Shown here: one piece after another, positions 53,027-62,387 of the stretch
Layout: each line of letters starts with the position of its first letter
How positions within the stretch are numbered: position 1 is the first letter of the stretch
Source: Succinispira mobilis DSM 6222
GTDB lineage: Bacteria > Bacillota > Negativicutes > Acidaminococcales > Succinispiraceae
Assembly (NCBI RefSeq): GCF_000384135.1
Contig: NZ_KB913028.1
Span: forward strand, 1,577,351 to 1,641,350
Length of the DNA: 64,000 bases
Direction: 5' to 3'
Position numbers and translations under genes: made by a program
Notes under the pieces: generated by a model
What the model saw: the letters and a program-made list of their open reading frames with translations, nothing else
What the model was told of the DNA's origin: nothing
Databases searched by the model: none

Positions 53027-55822
53027 ATGTCTACGGAAAAACTAGATTATAGCAAAACATTAAATTTACCAGTTACTGACTTTCCTATGCGGGCTAATTT
53101 ACCAGAGCGCGAACCGGAAATTTTAAAACACTGGTATGAAAAGCAAGTATATCAAGAAAAACAAGCCCTACATGCTGGTAAAGAAAAATTTGTTTTACAT
53201 GATGGGCCACCATATGCCAATGGTAATATTCATATTGGCACCGCTTTAAATAAAATTTTAAAGGATATTATTGTCAAATATAAGTATGCTCAAGGATTTG
53301 ACACACCCTATGTGCCTGGTTGGGATACGCACGGGATGCCTATTGAACATGCGGCCATCAATAATTTGGGGTTAAATCGTCATGAACTTGATCCTTTAGT
53401 ATTACGCAATGAATGTAAAAATTATGCTTTAAAATGGCTCGATACACAACGCGATGATTTCAAACGCTTAGGCGTTCTCGGTGATTGGGATAATCCTTAT
53501 ATCACGCTTGTGCCTGAATATGAAGCTGAGCAAATTAAAGTTTTTGGCAAAATGGCTAAACAAGGCTATATTTACAAAGGTCTTAAAGCTGTTTATTGGT
53601 GTACTTGTTGTGAAACGGCTTTAGCTGAAGCAGAAATCGAATACGCTGAACAAAAATCGCATGCTTTATTTGTCAAATTCCCTTTAAAAGATGCAAAAGG
53701 CATTTTACCACCTGGATTAAGCGAGAAAAAAGTTTTTGCTGTAATTTGGACAACAACCCCTTGGACTCTACCAGCAAATGTAGCTATTGCTATTAATCCC
53801 GAATTTGAATATAGTTTTGTAGCTTCAGAAGATGGTGAAGAAGTTTATCTTATGGCCAATGAGCTTATTGGGCAAGTTCAAAAAGAGTGTAAAACAACGT
53901 TCACCACAATTTTTAGTATAAAAGGTGATAAACTGGAAAGTATGCTCTTTCAACATCCATTTTTAGAACGTGAATCACCAATTGTTTTTGCTGATTATGT
54001 TACCTTAGATACTGGTACTGGTTGTGTTCACACTGCTCCTGGTCATGGTCAAGAAGACTTTGAAACAGGTATGCGCTATAAGCTACCTGTAATTAGTCCT
54101 GTAGACAAATCAGGTAAATTTACAAAAGAGGCCGGCGATTTTGCCGGGATGTTTGTCTTTGATGCCAACGTACCAATTATTAAACATTTAGCTCAATTAG
54201 GCGTACTATTAGGCAAGGGTACTATTCGTCACCAATATGCACACTGCTGGCGTTGTAAATCGCCAATTATCTATCGTGCTACGGAGCAATGGTTTGCTTC
54301 AGTAGATGGTTTCCGTGACGCAGCTTTAGAGCAAATAACTAAAAAAGTTGAGTGGATTCCCAGTTGGGGTGAAGATCGGATTCGGAATATGGTTGCGGAT
54401 CGTCATGATTGGTGTATTTCCCGTCAAAGAGTGTGGGGAGTTCCAATTCCAATTTTCTACTGTAAAGATTGCCATAAACATTTAATTACAGACGAAACAA
54501 TTACGGCTATTTCTGAGCTTTTCGCTAAAGAAGGTTCCGATGCTTGGTGGTCTAAAACTGCGGCAGAAATTTTACCAGCAGGCACCACTTGCGAATGCGG
54601 TTGTGCAGAGTTCGAAAAAGAAACTGATATCATGGACGTTTGGTTTGATAGTGGTTCTAGCCATAAAGCTGTACTAACTAAACGACCTGAACTTCAATGG
54701 CCAGCTACTTTATATTTAGAAGGCAGTGATCAACATCGTGGTTGGTTCCAATCTTCCTTGCTAACATCTGTAGCTACCGAAGGTGTTGCACCTTACAAAT
54801 CAGTTTTAACTCATGGCTTCGTAGTTGATGGTGAAGGCCGAAAAATGTCTAAATCCATTGGCAATGTTATTTATCCTCAAGAAGTTATTCAAAAATATGG
54901 CGCTGATGTGTTACGTTTGTGGGTGGCATCAGCTGATTATAAAGCAGATATTCGAATTTCTAACGATATTTTAAAACAATTATCAGAAGTTTATCGTAAA
55001 ATTCGCAATACTTTCCGTTATATTCTAGGAAATATTGCTGACTTCAATCCTGATCAAGATGCCGTTGCTTTTGAAGAAATGACCGAACTTGACAGATGGG
55101 CCTTAATGCGACTTGAGCAAGTTAAAACTAAAGTTACTAATGCTTTTAATGAATATGAGTTCCATGTTTTGTACCATACTATTCATAATTTCTGTACAAT
55201 CGACTTATCTTCCTACTACTTAGATATTTTAAAAGATCGACTTTATGCTTCTACGCCAGACAGCCTTGAACGTCGTTCTGCTCAAAGTGCCATGTATGAA
55301 ATTTTAGTGGATTTAGCAGTAATGTTAACCCCCATTATTTCTTTCACTACAGAAGAAATGTGGCAATATTTACCTAAAAAAGCAACCATGCCAGCTACCA
55401 GCATTCAAATGATGCCTTGGCCAGTTGCTAAAGCCGAACGACATGATGTAGCTTTAGAAGAAAAATGGGCAAATTTCATAGAAATTCGCAATGAAATTAC
55501 TAAAGTTTTAGAGGCTGCTCGTCGTGCCAAAACTATTGGTCATTCCTTAGATGCCAAAGTAGTTTTATATGCCACTGGTGAGTCTTATAAATTATTAACT
55601 ACGGTGCAAAATCAATTAGCAAACTTACTTATTGTCTCTCAAGCTAAAGTTTGTGAAGGCACTGATTCTACGGCTACAGCCACAGCTTTAGCTGATTTAC
55701 AAATTAGTGTTCTCGCTGCTACCGGAGAAAAATGCGAACGTTGTTGGATTTATTCCGAAGAAATCGGACAAAATCTAGCACACCCAACGCTATGCCCACG
55801 TTGTGCAAGTGTTGTAAAATAA
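53027..55822 (+). CDS. ileS: Isoleucyl-tRNA synthetase
   Basis: A 931-residue class I synthetase. The HIGH motif is NGNIHIGTALNK (about 67), the editing domain (about 200-400) contains WTTTPWTLPANVAIAI, the KMSKS motif is GRKMSKSIGN (about 605), and a C-terminal zinc site is formed by CERCW and CPRC. ATG 53027 has GGAGGTG upstream; an upstream frame starts inside the T-box terminator and is rejected. It is controlled by the T-box leader. Confidence 0.97.
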   Translation: MSTEKLDYSKTLNLPVTDFPMRANLPEREPEILKHWYEKQVYQEKQALHAGKEKFVLHDGPPYANGNIHIGTALNKILKDIIVKYKYAQGFDTPYVPGWDTHGMPIEHAAINNLGLNRHELDPLVLRNECKNYALKWLDTQRDDFKRLGVLGDWDNPYITLVPEYEAEQIKVFGKMAKQGYIYKGLKAVYWCTCCETALAEAEIEYAEQKSHALFVKFPLKDAKGILPPGLSEKKVFAVIWTTTPWTLPANVAIAINPEFEYSFVASEDGEEVYLMANELIGQVQKECKTTFTTIFSIKGDKLESMLFQHPFLERESPIVFADYVTLDTGTGCVHTAPGHGQEDFETGMRYKLPVISPVDKSGKFTKEAGDFAGMFVFDANVPIIKHLAQLGVLLGKGTIRHQYAHCWRCKSPIIYRATEQWFASVDGFRDAALEQITKKVEWIPSWGEDRIRNMVADRHDWCISRQRVWGVPIPIFYCKDCHKHLITDETITAISELFAKEGSDAWWSKTAAEILPAGTTCECGCAEFEKETDIMDVWFDSGSSHKAVLTKRPELQWPATLYLEGSDQHRGWFQSSLLTSVATEGVAPYKSVLTHGFVVDGEGRKMSKSIGNVIYPQEVIQKYGADVLRLWVASADYKADIRISNDILKQLSEVYRKIRNTFRYILGNIADFNPDQDAVAFEEMTELDRWALMRLEQVKTKVTNAFNEYEFHVLYHTIHNFCTIDLSSYYLDILKDRLYASTPDSLERRSAQSAMYEILVDLAVMLTPIISFTTEEMWQYLPKKATMPATSIQMMPWPVAKAERHDVALEEKWANFIEIRNEITKVLEAARRAKTIGHSLDAKVVLYATGESYKLLTTVQNQLANLLIVSQAKVCEGTDSTATATALADLQISVLAATGEKCERCWIYSEEIGQNLAHPTLCPRCASVVK

Positions 55823-55837
55823 TAATTCAAAAATCAC

Positions 55838-55875
55838 AAAAAAGTTCGGCAGAAACCTTTCTGCCGAACTTTTTT
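55838..55875. terminator. Bidirectional terminator between ileS and proA
   Basis: AAAAAAGTTCGGCAGAA and TTCTGCCGAACTTTTTT form a long stem with a tiny loop between two convergent genes. A and T tracts suit both directions. It overlaps the last bases of proA. Confidence 0.9.
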
Positions 55876-57121
55876 ATCTTATTTGCCCATTTCCATTGAC
55901 TATGTATTTTATACTTGTAAGTTCACTCAAACCCATTGGTCCACGCGCATGCAATTTTTGTGTACTAATTCCTATTTCCGCGCCTAAACCAAATTCAAAT
56001 CCATCGGTAAAGCGTGTTGAAGCATTAACATAAACCACTGCCGCATCAACACGTTTCTGAAATTCTTGTGCATTTTGGTAGTCATTAGTTACTATCGCCT
56101 CTGAATGTTTTGTTCCAAACCGCTCAATATGTTCTATAGCTTCTGCTAGATTCTCTACAATTTTAATTGAAATAATCAAATCCAGATTTTCTGTAGCAAA
56201 ACAAGCATCATCAGCTAATTTTGTTCCTGGAACTTCTATTAGTCCTTGTTCACAAACTTGCACTTTCACATTTTGCTGTTGCAGTTTTGCAACAATTACA
56301 GGTAAAAAGTTTTTCGCAATATTCTTGTGAACTAATAAAGTTTCCATAGAATTGCAAACTGCGGGGCGGGATACTTTTGCATTTATAACAATATTTTCAG
56401 CCATAACTAAGTCCGCACTGGAATCTACGAATACATGGCATACCCCAACCCCTGTTTCAATAACAGGAATAGTGCTATTTTCAATCACAGTCTTTATTAA
56501 TCCAGCACCTCCCCGTGGAATAATTACATCAATATACTCATTTAATTTTAAAAGATAATTTACCGCCTGCCGATCAGTATAAGCAATAAAGGTTATTAAT
56601 TCCTTTGGCAAACCTTTTGTTATTAAACAATTTTGCATAATTTCTACTAGTGCTGTATTAGAATTAATCGCTTCGGATCCACCACGCAAAACTGGCAAAT
56701 TACCTGACTTAAGACACAAAGCAATCGCATCTATCGTAACATTAGGACGTGATTCATAAATAATACCTAAAACTCCCAAAGGAACTCGCACTTTATTAAT
56801 TTGCAAACCATTTGGTAAAGTTTTTCCCGATATAACTTCCCCGATTGGATCAGGCAATTTCATAACCTGCCTTATCCCTGTTGCCATATCCCTAATCCTA
56901 TCCGAAGTTAGCCGTAGTCGGTCTTGCATTGCAACACTAACTCCTTTTTCAGCAGCTTGAATTAAATCGCGTGCATTGGCCTGCAAAATATATTCTATCT
57001 CTAACTCTAATTTGTCAGCCATTGCACCTAATAGTTCATTTTTTTGCAAAGTTGACATATTAGCTAAAATATTAGCCACATTACGTGCTTTTTTCGCTTG
57101 TTGCTTAATTTGTTCTAACAT
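55874..57121 (-). CDS. proA: Gamma-glutamyl phosphate reductase
   Basis: A 415-residue aldehyde-dehydrogenase-fold enzyme that reduces glutamyl 5-phosphate to glutamate semialdehyde with NADPH, the second step of proline synthesis. The catalytic Cys lies in RPAVCNSMETLLVH (about residue 254). Cofactor-binding stretches include VPLGVLGIIYESRPNV and LRGGSEAINSNTA; HARGPMGLSELTSIKY is the family C-terminus. AGGAGG lies before ATG 57121. It is the last gene of obg-proB-proA. Confidence 0.96.
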   Translation of the reverse strand: MLEQIKQQAKKARNVANILANMSTLQKNELLGAMADKLELEIEYILQANARDLIQAAEKGVSVAMQDRLRLTSDRIRDMATGIRQVMKLPDPIGEVISGKTLPNGLQINKVRVPLGVLGIIYESRPNVTIDAIALCLKSGNLPVLRGGSEAINSNTALVEIMQNCLITKGLPKELITFIAYTDRQAVNYLLKLNEYIDVIIPRGGAGLIKTVIENSTIPVIETGVGVCHVFVDSSADLVMAENIVINAKVSRPAVCNSMETLLVHKNIAKNFLPVIVAKLQQQNVKVQVCEQGLIEVPGTKLADDACFATENLDLIISIKIVENLAEAIEHIERFGTKHSEAIVTNDYQNAQEFQKRVDAAVVYVNASTRFTDGFEFGLGAEIGISTQKLHARGPMGLSELTSIKYIVNGNGQIR

Positions 57122-57154
57122 AGAAAACCTCCTGCAACTACTTCATTTTGTTAA

Positions 57155-57179
57155 AGCAGGCCGCAATTTGCGACCTGCT
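57155..57179 (-). terminator. Hairpin between proB and proA
   Basis: AGCAGG-T-CGCA, a short A/T loop, TGCG-G-CCTGCT (minus strand) form a stem with one mismatch. The following TTTAAC is a weak tail, so it may be a partial terminator or an RNA-processing site that sets the proB:proA ratio. Confidence 0.5.
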
Positions 57180-57184
57180 AATTT

Positions 57185-58324
57185 TTAAACTAATATAACC
57201 ATATTATCGCGATGAATTACTTCTTCATAAGCTTTATGACCTAATAATTTTTCCACTTCTGAACTTTTTAACCCTTTTATCATCTCTAATTCTTGAGAAT
57301 TAAAGTTAACCAACCCACGCGCTATCTCTCTACCAAAAACATTATAGATGGGTACGGTAGCACCTATATCAAATTTGGCTTCTACTGAAACTATTCCCGC
57401 AGATAATAAACTTGAACCTCTTTCAATAAGTGCTTTTTCGCACCCTTGATCTACTATTATTTTTCCTTTAAGCCTGGCTCCGAAAGCTAACCAACGCTTA
57501 CGAAATTGCAACTTAGTTTCTTTAGGTAAAAATATAGTACCTAAATCTTCTCCTTGCATTAATTTCGCAATAATATCTTTTTGTTCACCACTAGCAATAA
57601 GCATACTAATCCCTGAATTTACAGCAATTTTAGCCGCCTGAATTTTAGTTGCCATACCGCCTGTCCCAACTGTACTTCCAGCACCACCGGCTGATTTTTC
57701 AATTTCTATTGTTATGTCAGTCACTTCTGCCACCAATTCAGCATCAGGATCTACTTGTGGATTAGCTGTATATAAACCAGCAATATCTGACAGGATAATC
57801 AAAACATCGGCATCAACTATACTGGCTACAATAGCAGATAAAGTATCATTATCGCCAATTTTAATTTCATCAACTGCGACCACATCATTCTCATTAACAA
57901 TAGGAATAACTCCTTGAGCCAACAAAGCCATAAAGGTATTTTTACAATTCGTATAACGTTTTCTATCTACTGCATCAGCTTTAGTTAATAGAATTTGGGC
58001 TACAATCTGTCCATAATCAGCAAAAATCTTCTCGTAAGTATGCATCAAAATACCTTGACCTACGGCAGCCGCTGCCTGTTTTCCCGGAATTGTTTTCGGT
58101 CTCTCGCTTAAGCCTAATCTAGCAACCCCAACCGCAATAGCACCAGAGGAAACTAGTATAACTTCTTTGCCTTGATTTACCAAATCAGCTATTTGCCTGG
58201 CTAAATTTTCTATTTTAGAAAAATTTAATTTTCCTGTCTTATGTGTCAAGGTACTGCTACCAATTTTTATAACAATTCGCTTGGCACTAGATAAGTTTGC
58301 TCGATTTATTAACACACCTACCAC
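57185..58324 (-). CDS. proB: Glutamate 5-kinase
   Basis: A 379-residue kinase that phosphorylates glutamate in the first step of proline synthesis. The amino-acid kinase domain (about 15-260) shows RIVIKIGSSTLT, EVILVSSGAIAVG, VNENDVVAVDEI, FGDNDTLSA-like IGDNDTLSAIVAS and GTGGMATKIQAAK. The C-terminal PUA domain (about 285-370) suggests proline feedback control. The start is uncertain: GTG 58324 is very close to AAGGA, and a GTG nine bases later would have better spacing. Confidence 0.94.
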   Translation of the reverse strand: MVGVLINRANLSSAKRIVIKIGSSTLTHKTGKLNFSKIENLARQIADLVNQGKEVILVSSGAIAVGVARLGLSERPKTIPGKQAAAAVGQGILMHTYEKIFADYGQIVAQILLTKADAVDRKRYTNCKNTFMALLAQGVIPIVNENDVVAVDEIKIGDNDTLSAIVASIVDADVLIILSDIAGLYTANPQVDPDAELVAEVTDITIEIEKSAGGAGSTVGTGGMATKIQAAKIAVNSGISMLIASGEQKDIIAKLMQGEDLGTIFLPKETKLQFRKRWLAFGARLKGKIIVDQGCEKALIERGSSLLSAGIVSVEAKFDIGATVPIYNVFGREIARGLVNFNSQELEMIKGLKSSEVEKLLGHKAYEEVIHRDNMVILV

Positions 58325-58342
58325 AATCCTTCTATTGTTAAT

Positions 58343-59611
58343 TTATGGTCTATATTCAAAAACCATATCTCTAATTCTAACACTATCCCCTTCTTTAACG
58401 CCCTTAGCTTTAAGAGCATCTTCAATTCCCATATTGCGCCAAATCACTTGGAATCTAGTTACAGCTTCTTCATTATCGAAATTAGTCATAGCTACTAAAC
58501 GATCTATAGCTTTACCAACCACTAAGAAATCAGCATCTTCACAGTCCGTTAAAATTTCAAATTTATCGGGGTCTTCTTCTAAGTTTGCAACTACGACATC
58601 TTCTGGTTCTTCCACAAAATTTTCCAACATATGCAAAGCTGCAAACATTGCTTCTTGTAAACCTTCACCTGTTGCTGCTGAAACTGCAAAAACTTGAACC
58701 TCCTTATCTTTGATGTGTTCTTTAAATGCACTTAAATTTTCTAAAGACTCAGGAAGATCCATTTTATTAGCCAAGACAATTTGTTGACGCTGTGCCAATT
58801 TTTGACTATATAAGGCTAATTCTTTATTTATTTTTTCGTAATCTTCAATTGGATCTCGTCCTTCCTGCCCAGACATATCCAATACATGTAATAAAACCTT
58901 CGTTCTTTCAATATGGCGCAAGAAATCATGTCCCAAGCCCACACCTTGGCTAGCCCCTTCAATTAAACCGGGAATATCTGCTAAAACGAAACTCTTTTCG
59001 GCATCTAATCTAACCATCCCTAATACTGGTGTCAAAGTAGTAAAATGATAAGCTGCTATCTCTGGTTTTGCCGAAGAAACCTTAGATATAATACTAGATT
59101 TCCCTACACTAGGGTAGCCAACTAGTCCAACATCAGCAAGCAACTTTAATTCTAGTTGTAACATATGTTCCTCGCCGGGTTCACCTTTTTCTGCAAAAAT
59201 AGGTGCTCGATTTACACTATTAGCAAACTTAGCATTACCACGTCCTCCACGACCACCTTTTGCAATAATACATCTTTGTCCATTTTCTTTTAAATCTGCT
59301 AATATCATTCCGCTTTCAAAATCTTTTACTAAAGTACCCAGGGGAACTTTAATTATTATATCTTCTCCCGCGGCACCATATTTGTTGCTAGTACCACCTT
59401 TTTCGCCATTTTCTGCCACAAACTTTCTCTTATAACGAAAATCTATTAAAGTATTAATATTTTCATCTGCCAAAAAAATTATATTCCCACCTCGGCCACC
59501 ATCGCCGCCACTGGGACCACCTTTCGGGATATACTTTTCTCTTCTAAATCCTGAATGTCCATCACCACCAGTTCCTGCATGCACAAAAATCTTCGCTCTA
59601 TCAATAAACAT
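58343..59611 (-). CDS. obg: GTPase Obg
   Basis: A 422-residue ribosome-associated GTPase. It has the glycine-rich Obg fold (about 1-158, GGPSGGDGGRGGNIIF), a GTPase domain with GYPSVGKSSIISKV (G1), DIPGLIEGASQG (G3) and NKMDL (G4), and a C-terminal OCT domain (about 340-422), present in many but not all Firmicutes. It heads the operon obg-proB-proA, a common Firmicutes arrangement. ATG 59611 follows AAAGGA. Confidence 0.97.
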   Translation of the reverse strand: MFIDRAKIFVHAGTGGDGHSGFRREKYIPKGGPSGGDGGRGGNIIFLADENINTLIDFRYKRKFVAENGEKGGTSNKYGAAGEDIIIKVPLGTLVKDFESGMILADLKENGQRCIIAKGGRGGRGNAKFANSVNRAPIFAEKGEPGEEHMLQLELKLLADVGLVGYPSVGKSSIISKVSSAKPEIAAYHFTTLTPVLGMVRLDAEKSFVLADIPGLIEGASQGVGLGHDFLRHIERTKVLLHVLDMSGQEGRDPIEDYEKINKELALYSQKLAQRQQIVLANKMDLPESLENLSAFKEHIKDKEVQVFAVSAATGEGLQEAMFAALHMLENFVEEPEDVVVANLEEDPDKFEILTDCEDADFLVVGKAIDRLVAMTNFDNEEAVTRFQVIWRNMGIEDALKAKGVKEGDSVRIRDMVFEYRP

Positions 59612-59705
59612 TAAACTACACCTATCCTTTTAATATTAAATTCACACTTTTTAAAAACTAGTTAAATTACCTTAAACTACATTATACCTTAAAAACAGCT
59701 ACAAT

Positions 59706-60926
59706 TCAAAGTTTATATAACATTTTAAAATAAGCTACAATTGTTAAAACAATAGTTAGGGGACAACCAATTTTAAAATATTCCCCAGCCGTTATCTTAA
59801 TATTTTTACCTTTAGCTATTTCCACTACTATTAAATTAGCCATTGAACCAAATAAAGTTAAATTCCCTGCAACTGTTGAAACTAAAGCTAAACTAGTCCA
59901 CCAAATTTCTGTATCGGAACCAGGAATAAAATTTTTCAAAAGTAACACAGCTGGTACATTGCTAACTATATTGGAAAGAACAACTGTTAGTCCAATAAAA
60001 AATATAAAACTATCTTGTAAAGTACTGCTTAAATTCTTTAATAACAATTCTAACAGACCACTTTTTTCAATACTACCAATTATTGCAAACAGTCCAACAA
60101 ACATGATAAGTAAATTAAAATCAATGCCTCGATAAATTTTATTCGGATTAACTCGTCGAGTTAAAAGCAATAAACTCGCCCCCAATAATGTCAATATCAA
60201 TAAATTGTGCCCCAACATATAGCCAACAACAATACCCAGTAAAACAAAACTACTCTTCAGCAATAAATATTTATGATAAAAACAATTACTCGCTTTGTTA
60301 AATACCACTACTTTTTTTAAACTAGCCCGATATTGAAAGGCAATCCAAAAATAACTTAATACTAACCCTAATAACACAATCGGCAATGTTTCAGAGATAT
60401 AAAAGCTAAAAGATATTCCTGATAAACTGGCAACTAAAATATTTTGCGGGTTGCCAATCAAGCTACCTGCACTCCCAATATTTGATGCAATAGCTAGTCC
60501 GATTAAATGTGGTTTTGCTGCTACCCCAAAATTATTGCAAACCATAATAACAATAGGTGTAAACAATAGACATACGATATCATTAATTGCTATTGCTGAT
60601 AAAAAACCTGACATTATAATTACAGCTAGCAATAATTTACGTTCACTATTTATATGCGTATTCAATAAATTTCCAACCAGCTCAAACATTCCTGCCAACC
60701 GTAAATTGGCGACAATCACCATCATACAAAAAAGAATCGTAATAGTTTGAAAGTCCACAAAACTTACCAACTCTAAAAAATCATTAATTTTTGTACATAG
60801 TAAAACGGAAACCGCGATAAGAACACTACCAGTTCTATCAACTCTAAAAAGCGGACTTTTACCTAAAGTGAAAATTATCAAAACGAAAATCATGACCGCT
60901 AAAACAATTAACTGTTCTGATTGCAA
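59706..60926 (-). CDS. Anion permease of the ArsB/NhaD/SLC13 superfamily (YbiR-like)
   Basis: A 406-residue membrane protein with about 11 helices of the ion-transporter superfamily. Signature loops are SAIAINDIVCLLFTPIVI (about 108-125), ASNIGSAGSLIGNPQNILVA (about 148-167) and in the second half VVLSNIVSNVPAVLLLKNF and STVAGNLTLFGSMANLIVVE. The two NxxxxP/GNP-type halves match di-trivalent anion or ArsB-like carriers. It starts on TTG 60926 after AAGGAG. The substrate is unknown; no ars genes are nearby, so arsenite is unlikely. Confidence 0.8.
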   Translation of the reverse strand: MQSEQLIVLAVMIFVLIIFTLGKSPLFRVDRTGSVLIAVSVLLCTKINDFLELVSFVDFQTITILFCMMVIVANLRLAGMFELVGNLLNTHINSERKLLLAVIIMSGFLSAIAINDIVCLLFTPIVIMVCNNFGVAAKPHLIGLAIASNIGSAGSLIGNPQNILVASLSGISFSFYISETLPIVLLGLVLSYFWIAFQYRASLKKVVVFNKASNCFYHKYLLLKSSFVLLGIVVGYMLGHNLLILTLLGASLLLLTRRVNPNKIYRGIDFNLLIMFVGLFAIIGSIEKSGLLELLLKNLSSTLQDSFIFFIGLTVVLSNIVSNVPAVLLLKNFIPGSDTEIWWTSLALVSTVAGNLTLFGSMANLIVVEIAKGKNIKITAGEYFKIGCPLTIVLTIVAYFKMLYKL

Positions 60927-61013
60927 TATTAAAATCTCCTTATTTGCTTTTGCTTATTCAAAAATTTTTTTAAATTTATCTAGCTATTTTATCATCTTCA
61001 CATATAAAAAAAC

Positions 61014-61109
61014 AACAGTGTTTGGCAAGTTTATATAAGTATTTTAAAGTTCCTAAGCAACATCTGCTCTTCTTTAATTAAAATACTTATCCACTTGTCA
61101 AACACTGTT
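61014..61109 (-). terminator. 96-base near-perfect hairpin after the BASS operon
   Basis: AACAGTGTTTGGCAAGT (61014-61030) pairs with ACTTGTCAAACACTGTT (61093-61109) with one mismatch. TAAGTATTTTAA pairs with TTAAAATACTTA inside, for roughly 30 bp in all. On the minus strand it is followed by GTTTTTTTATA, so it can act as terminator of the 60-residue gene. It is much longer than a normal terminator and resembles the 14105-14195 repeat in size and build, but not in sequence. Confidence 0.7.
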
Positions 61110-61118
61110 TAGTTAAAA

Positions 61119-61301
61119 TTAGCTATTTTTTATATTTTTTTCTTTAAAAGATAGACACTGCTGATTCGATAAATTCTTAGTAACCCGACAAGGAATAATC
61201 TTGGATTTAAATCCCATAGCTCGGCAAGCATAAGGCATATTCTTATCCCAAGTTATTTGAAAATATCTACACCGATAGCACAGTTCCAATTTCTTCGCCA
61301 T
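61119..61301 (-). CDS. Small cysteine-rich protein of unknown function
   Basis: A 60-residue protein with five cysteines (8, 11, 26, 38, 49): CYRCRYFQITWDK, PYACRAMGFKSK, PCRV and QQCLSF. The pattern C-x2-C...YFxITWD...PYxCRAxGFKS...CLxF recurs in small conserved proteins I have seen in other anaerobes, sometimes misnamed as DNA glycosylase fragments. Metal or FeS binding is likely from the cysteines, but no function is known. The start ATG lies one base after the stop of the BASS gene, so translation is probably coupled. Confidence 0.7.
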   Translation of the reverse strand: MAKKLELCYRCRYFQITWDKNMPYACRAMGFKSKIIPCRVTKNLSNQQCLSFKEKNIKNS

Positions 61302-61302
61302 T

Positions 61303-62226
61303 TTATTTGTCTCTTTTTGCCCAATAGCCTGCTAACATTGAACCAGAAATATTATGCCAAACACTAAAAATTGCACTAGGCAATGCTGCTAAAGGATTTA
61401 AATGTGCCATCGCTAAAGCTGCACCCAGTCCAGAGTTTTGCATTCCAATTTCAAATGACATTGTTTTACAACGCCGATGATCAAGTGAAAACAAATATTT
61501 AGAAACTAAATAGGCAATAAAATATCCCAATAAATTATGCAAGATTACGCCGATTACGACAACTCCAGCTACAGTAGAGAGTCGCCCAGCACTAGCAGCT
61601 ACTACTGCTGATACAATTGCAATTATCGCCCCAACAGAAACCAATGGTACAGCGTCAATCAAAGCTTCGACATATTTAGCAAATAATTGTCTTAATACTA
61701 CCCCTAAAATAACTGGTATCAAAACAATCTTCACAATATCCACAAATAAAGCCCATGCATTAATGGGAATAAATTTCCCCCCTAATAACAAAAACAAATA
61801 TGGTGTAACAAACGGAGCCAGTAAAGTTGTCACAGAGCTCATCGTAACAGACAAGGCCACATCACCTTTTGCCAAAAATGTCATTACATTTGAAGATGTT
61901 CCGCTGGGAACACAACCAACTAAAATAAAGCCTGCTGCAAGTTCTGGGCTCATATTTAGGCCCATCGCTAAACCAACACCAATTAAAGGCATAATTATAA
62001 ATTGCATTACAACACCAATAAGCACATCTTTGGGACGAGTAAAAACAGCAGAAAAATCTTGTTTTGTCAAAGTCAAGCCCATACCTAACATTACTATCCC
62101 TAGTAATACGGGAATATGTTTGGCTATAGGTTTAAAGGTCGCTGGAAAATAAAATGCCGCAACCGCAAAAACAATAACCAACAAGGCGAAACTTTTGTTT
62201 ATAATTTCAGTTATATTTTTTAACAC
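61303..62226 (-). CDS. Bile acid:sodium symporter (BASS) family transporter
   Basis: A 307-residue membrane protein with nine or ten helices. BASS signatures are GMGLTLTKQDFSAVFTRPKD (about 47-66), GFILVGCVPSGTSSNVMTFL (about 94-113) for sodium and substrate binding, and RRCKTMSFEIGMQNSGLGAA (about 252-271). Bacterial members carry pantoate, keto-acids or other organic anions with sodium rather than bile acids. It starts on GTG 62226 after AGGAGG and forms an operon with the small Cys-rich gene. Confidence 0.9.
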   Translation of the reverse strand: MLKNITEIINKSFALLVIVFAVAAFYFPATFKPIAKHIPVLLGIVMLGMGLTLTKQDFSAVFTRPKDVLIGVVMQFIIMPLIGVGLAMGLNMSPELAAGFILVGCVPSGTSSNVMTFLAKGDVALSVTMSSVTTLLAPFVTPYLFLLLGGKFIPINAWALFVDIVKIVLIPVILGVVLRQLFAKYVEALIDAVPLVSVGAIIAIVSAVVAASAGRLSTVAGVVVIGVILHNLLGYFIAYLVSKYLFSLDHRRCKTMSFEIGMQNSGLGAALAMAHLNPLAALPSAIFSVWHNISGSMLAGYWAKRDK

Positions 62227-62353
62227 GTGCTACTTCCTCCTTATTTTTATATTTTTTTTGTTAATACATTAATAATAATATAATAATTAGAAAAGATAAT
62301 CAAGCGAAAAATATAACACAAGGTTTATTTAAATTTCGGGACTAAAGTCCCTA

Positions 62354-62381
62354 TTGCTAATTTATGTCAGACTGTTATAAT
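62354..62381 (+). promoter_or_regulatory. Promoter of the sodium-decarboxylase genes with a palindrome upstream
   Basis: TTGCTA (62354-62359), a 16-base spacer and TATAAT (62376-62381) with an extended TG at 62373-62374. The perfect palindrome GGGACT-AA-AGTCCC (62338-62351) ends two bases before the -35 and may be an operator. Bases 62227-62337 are AT-rich and hold nothing else I can support. Confidence 0.6.
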
Positions 62382-62387
62382 ACTTAG

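Noticed and set aside
59706-60926. Arsenite pump ArsB
   Set aside because: The fold is the same superfamily, but there is no arsR, arsC or arsA nearby and the protein resembles general anion carriers equally well.
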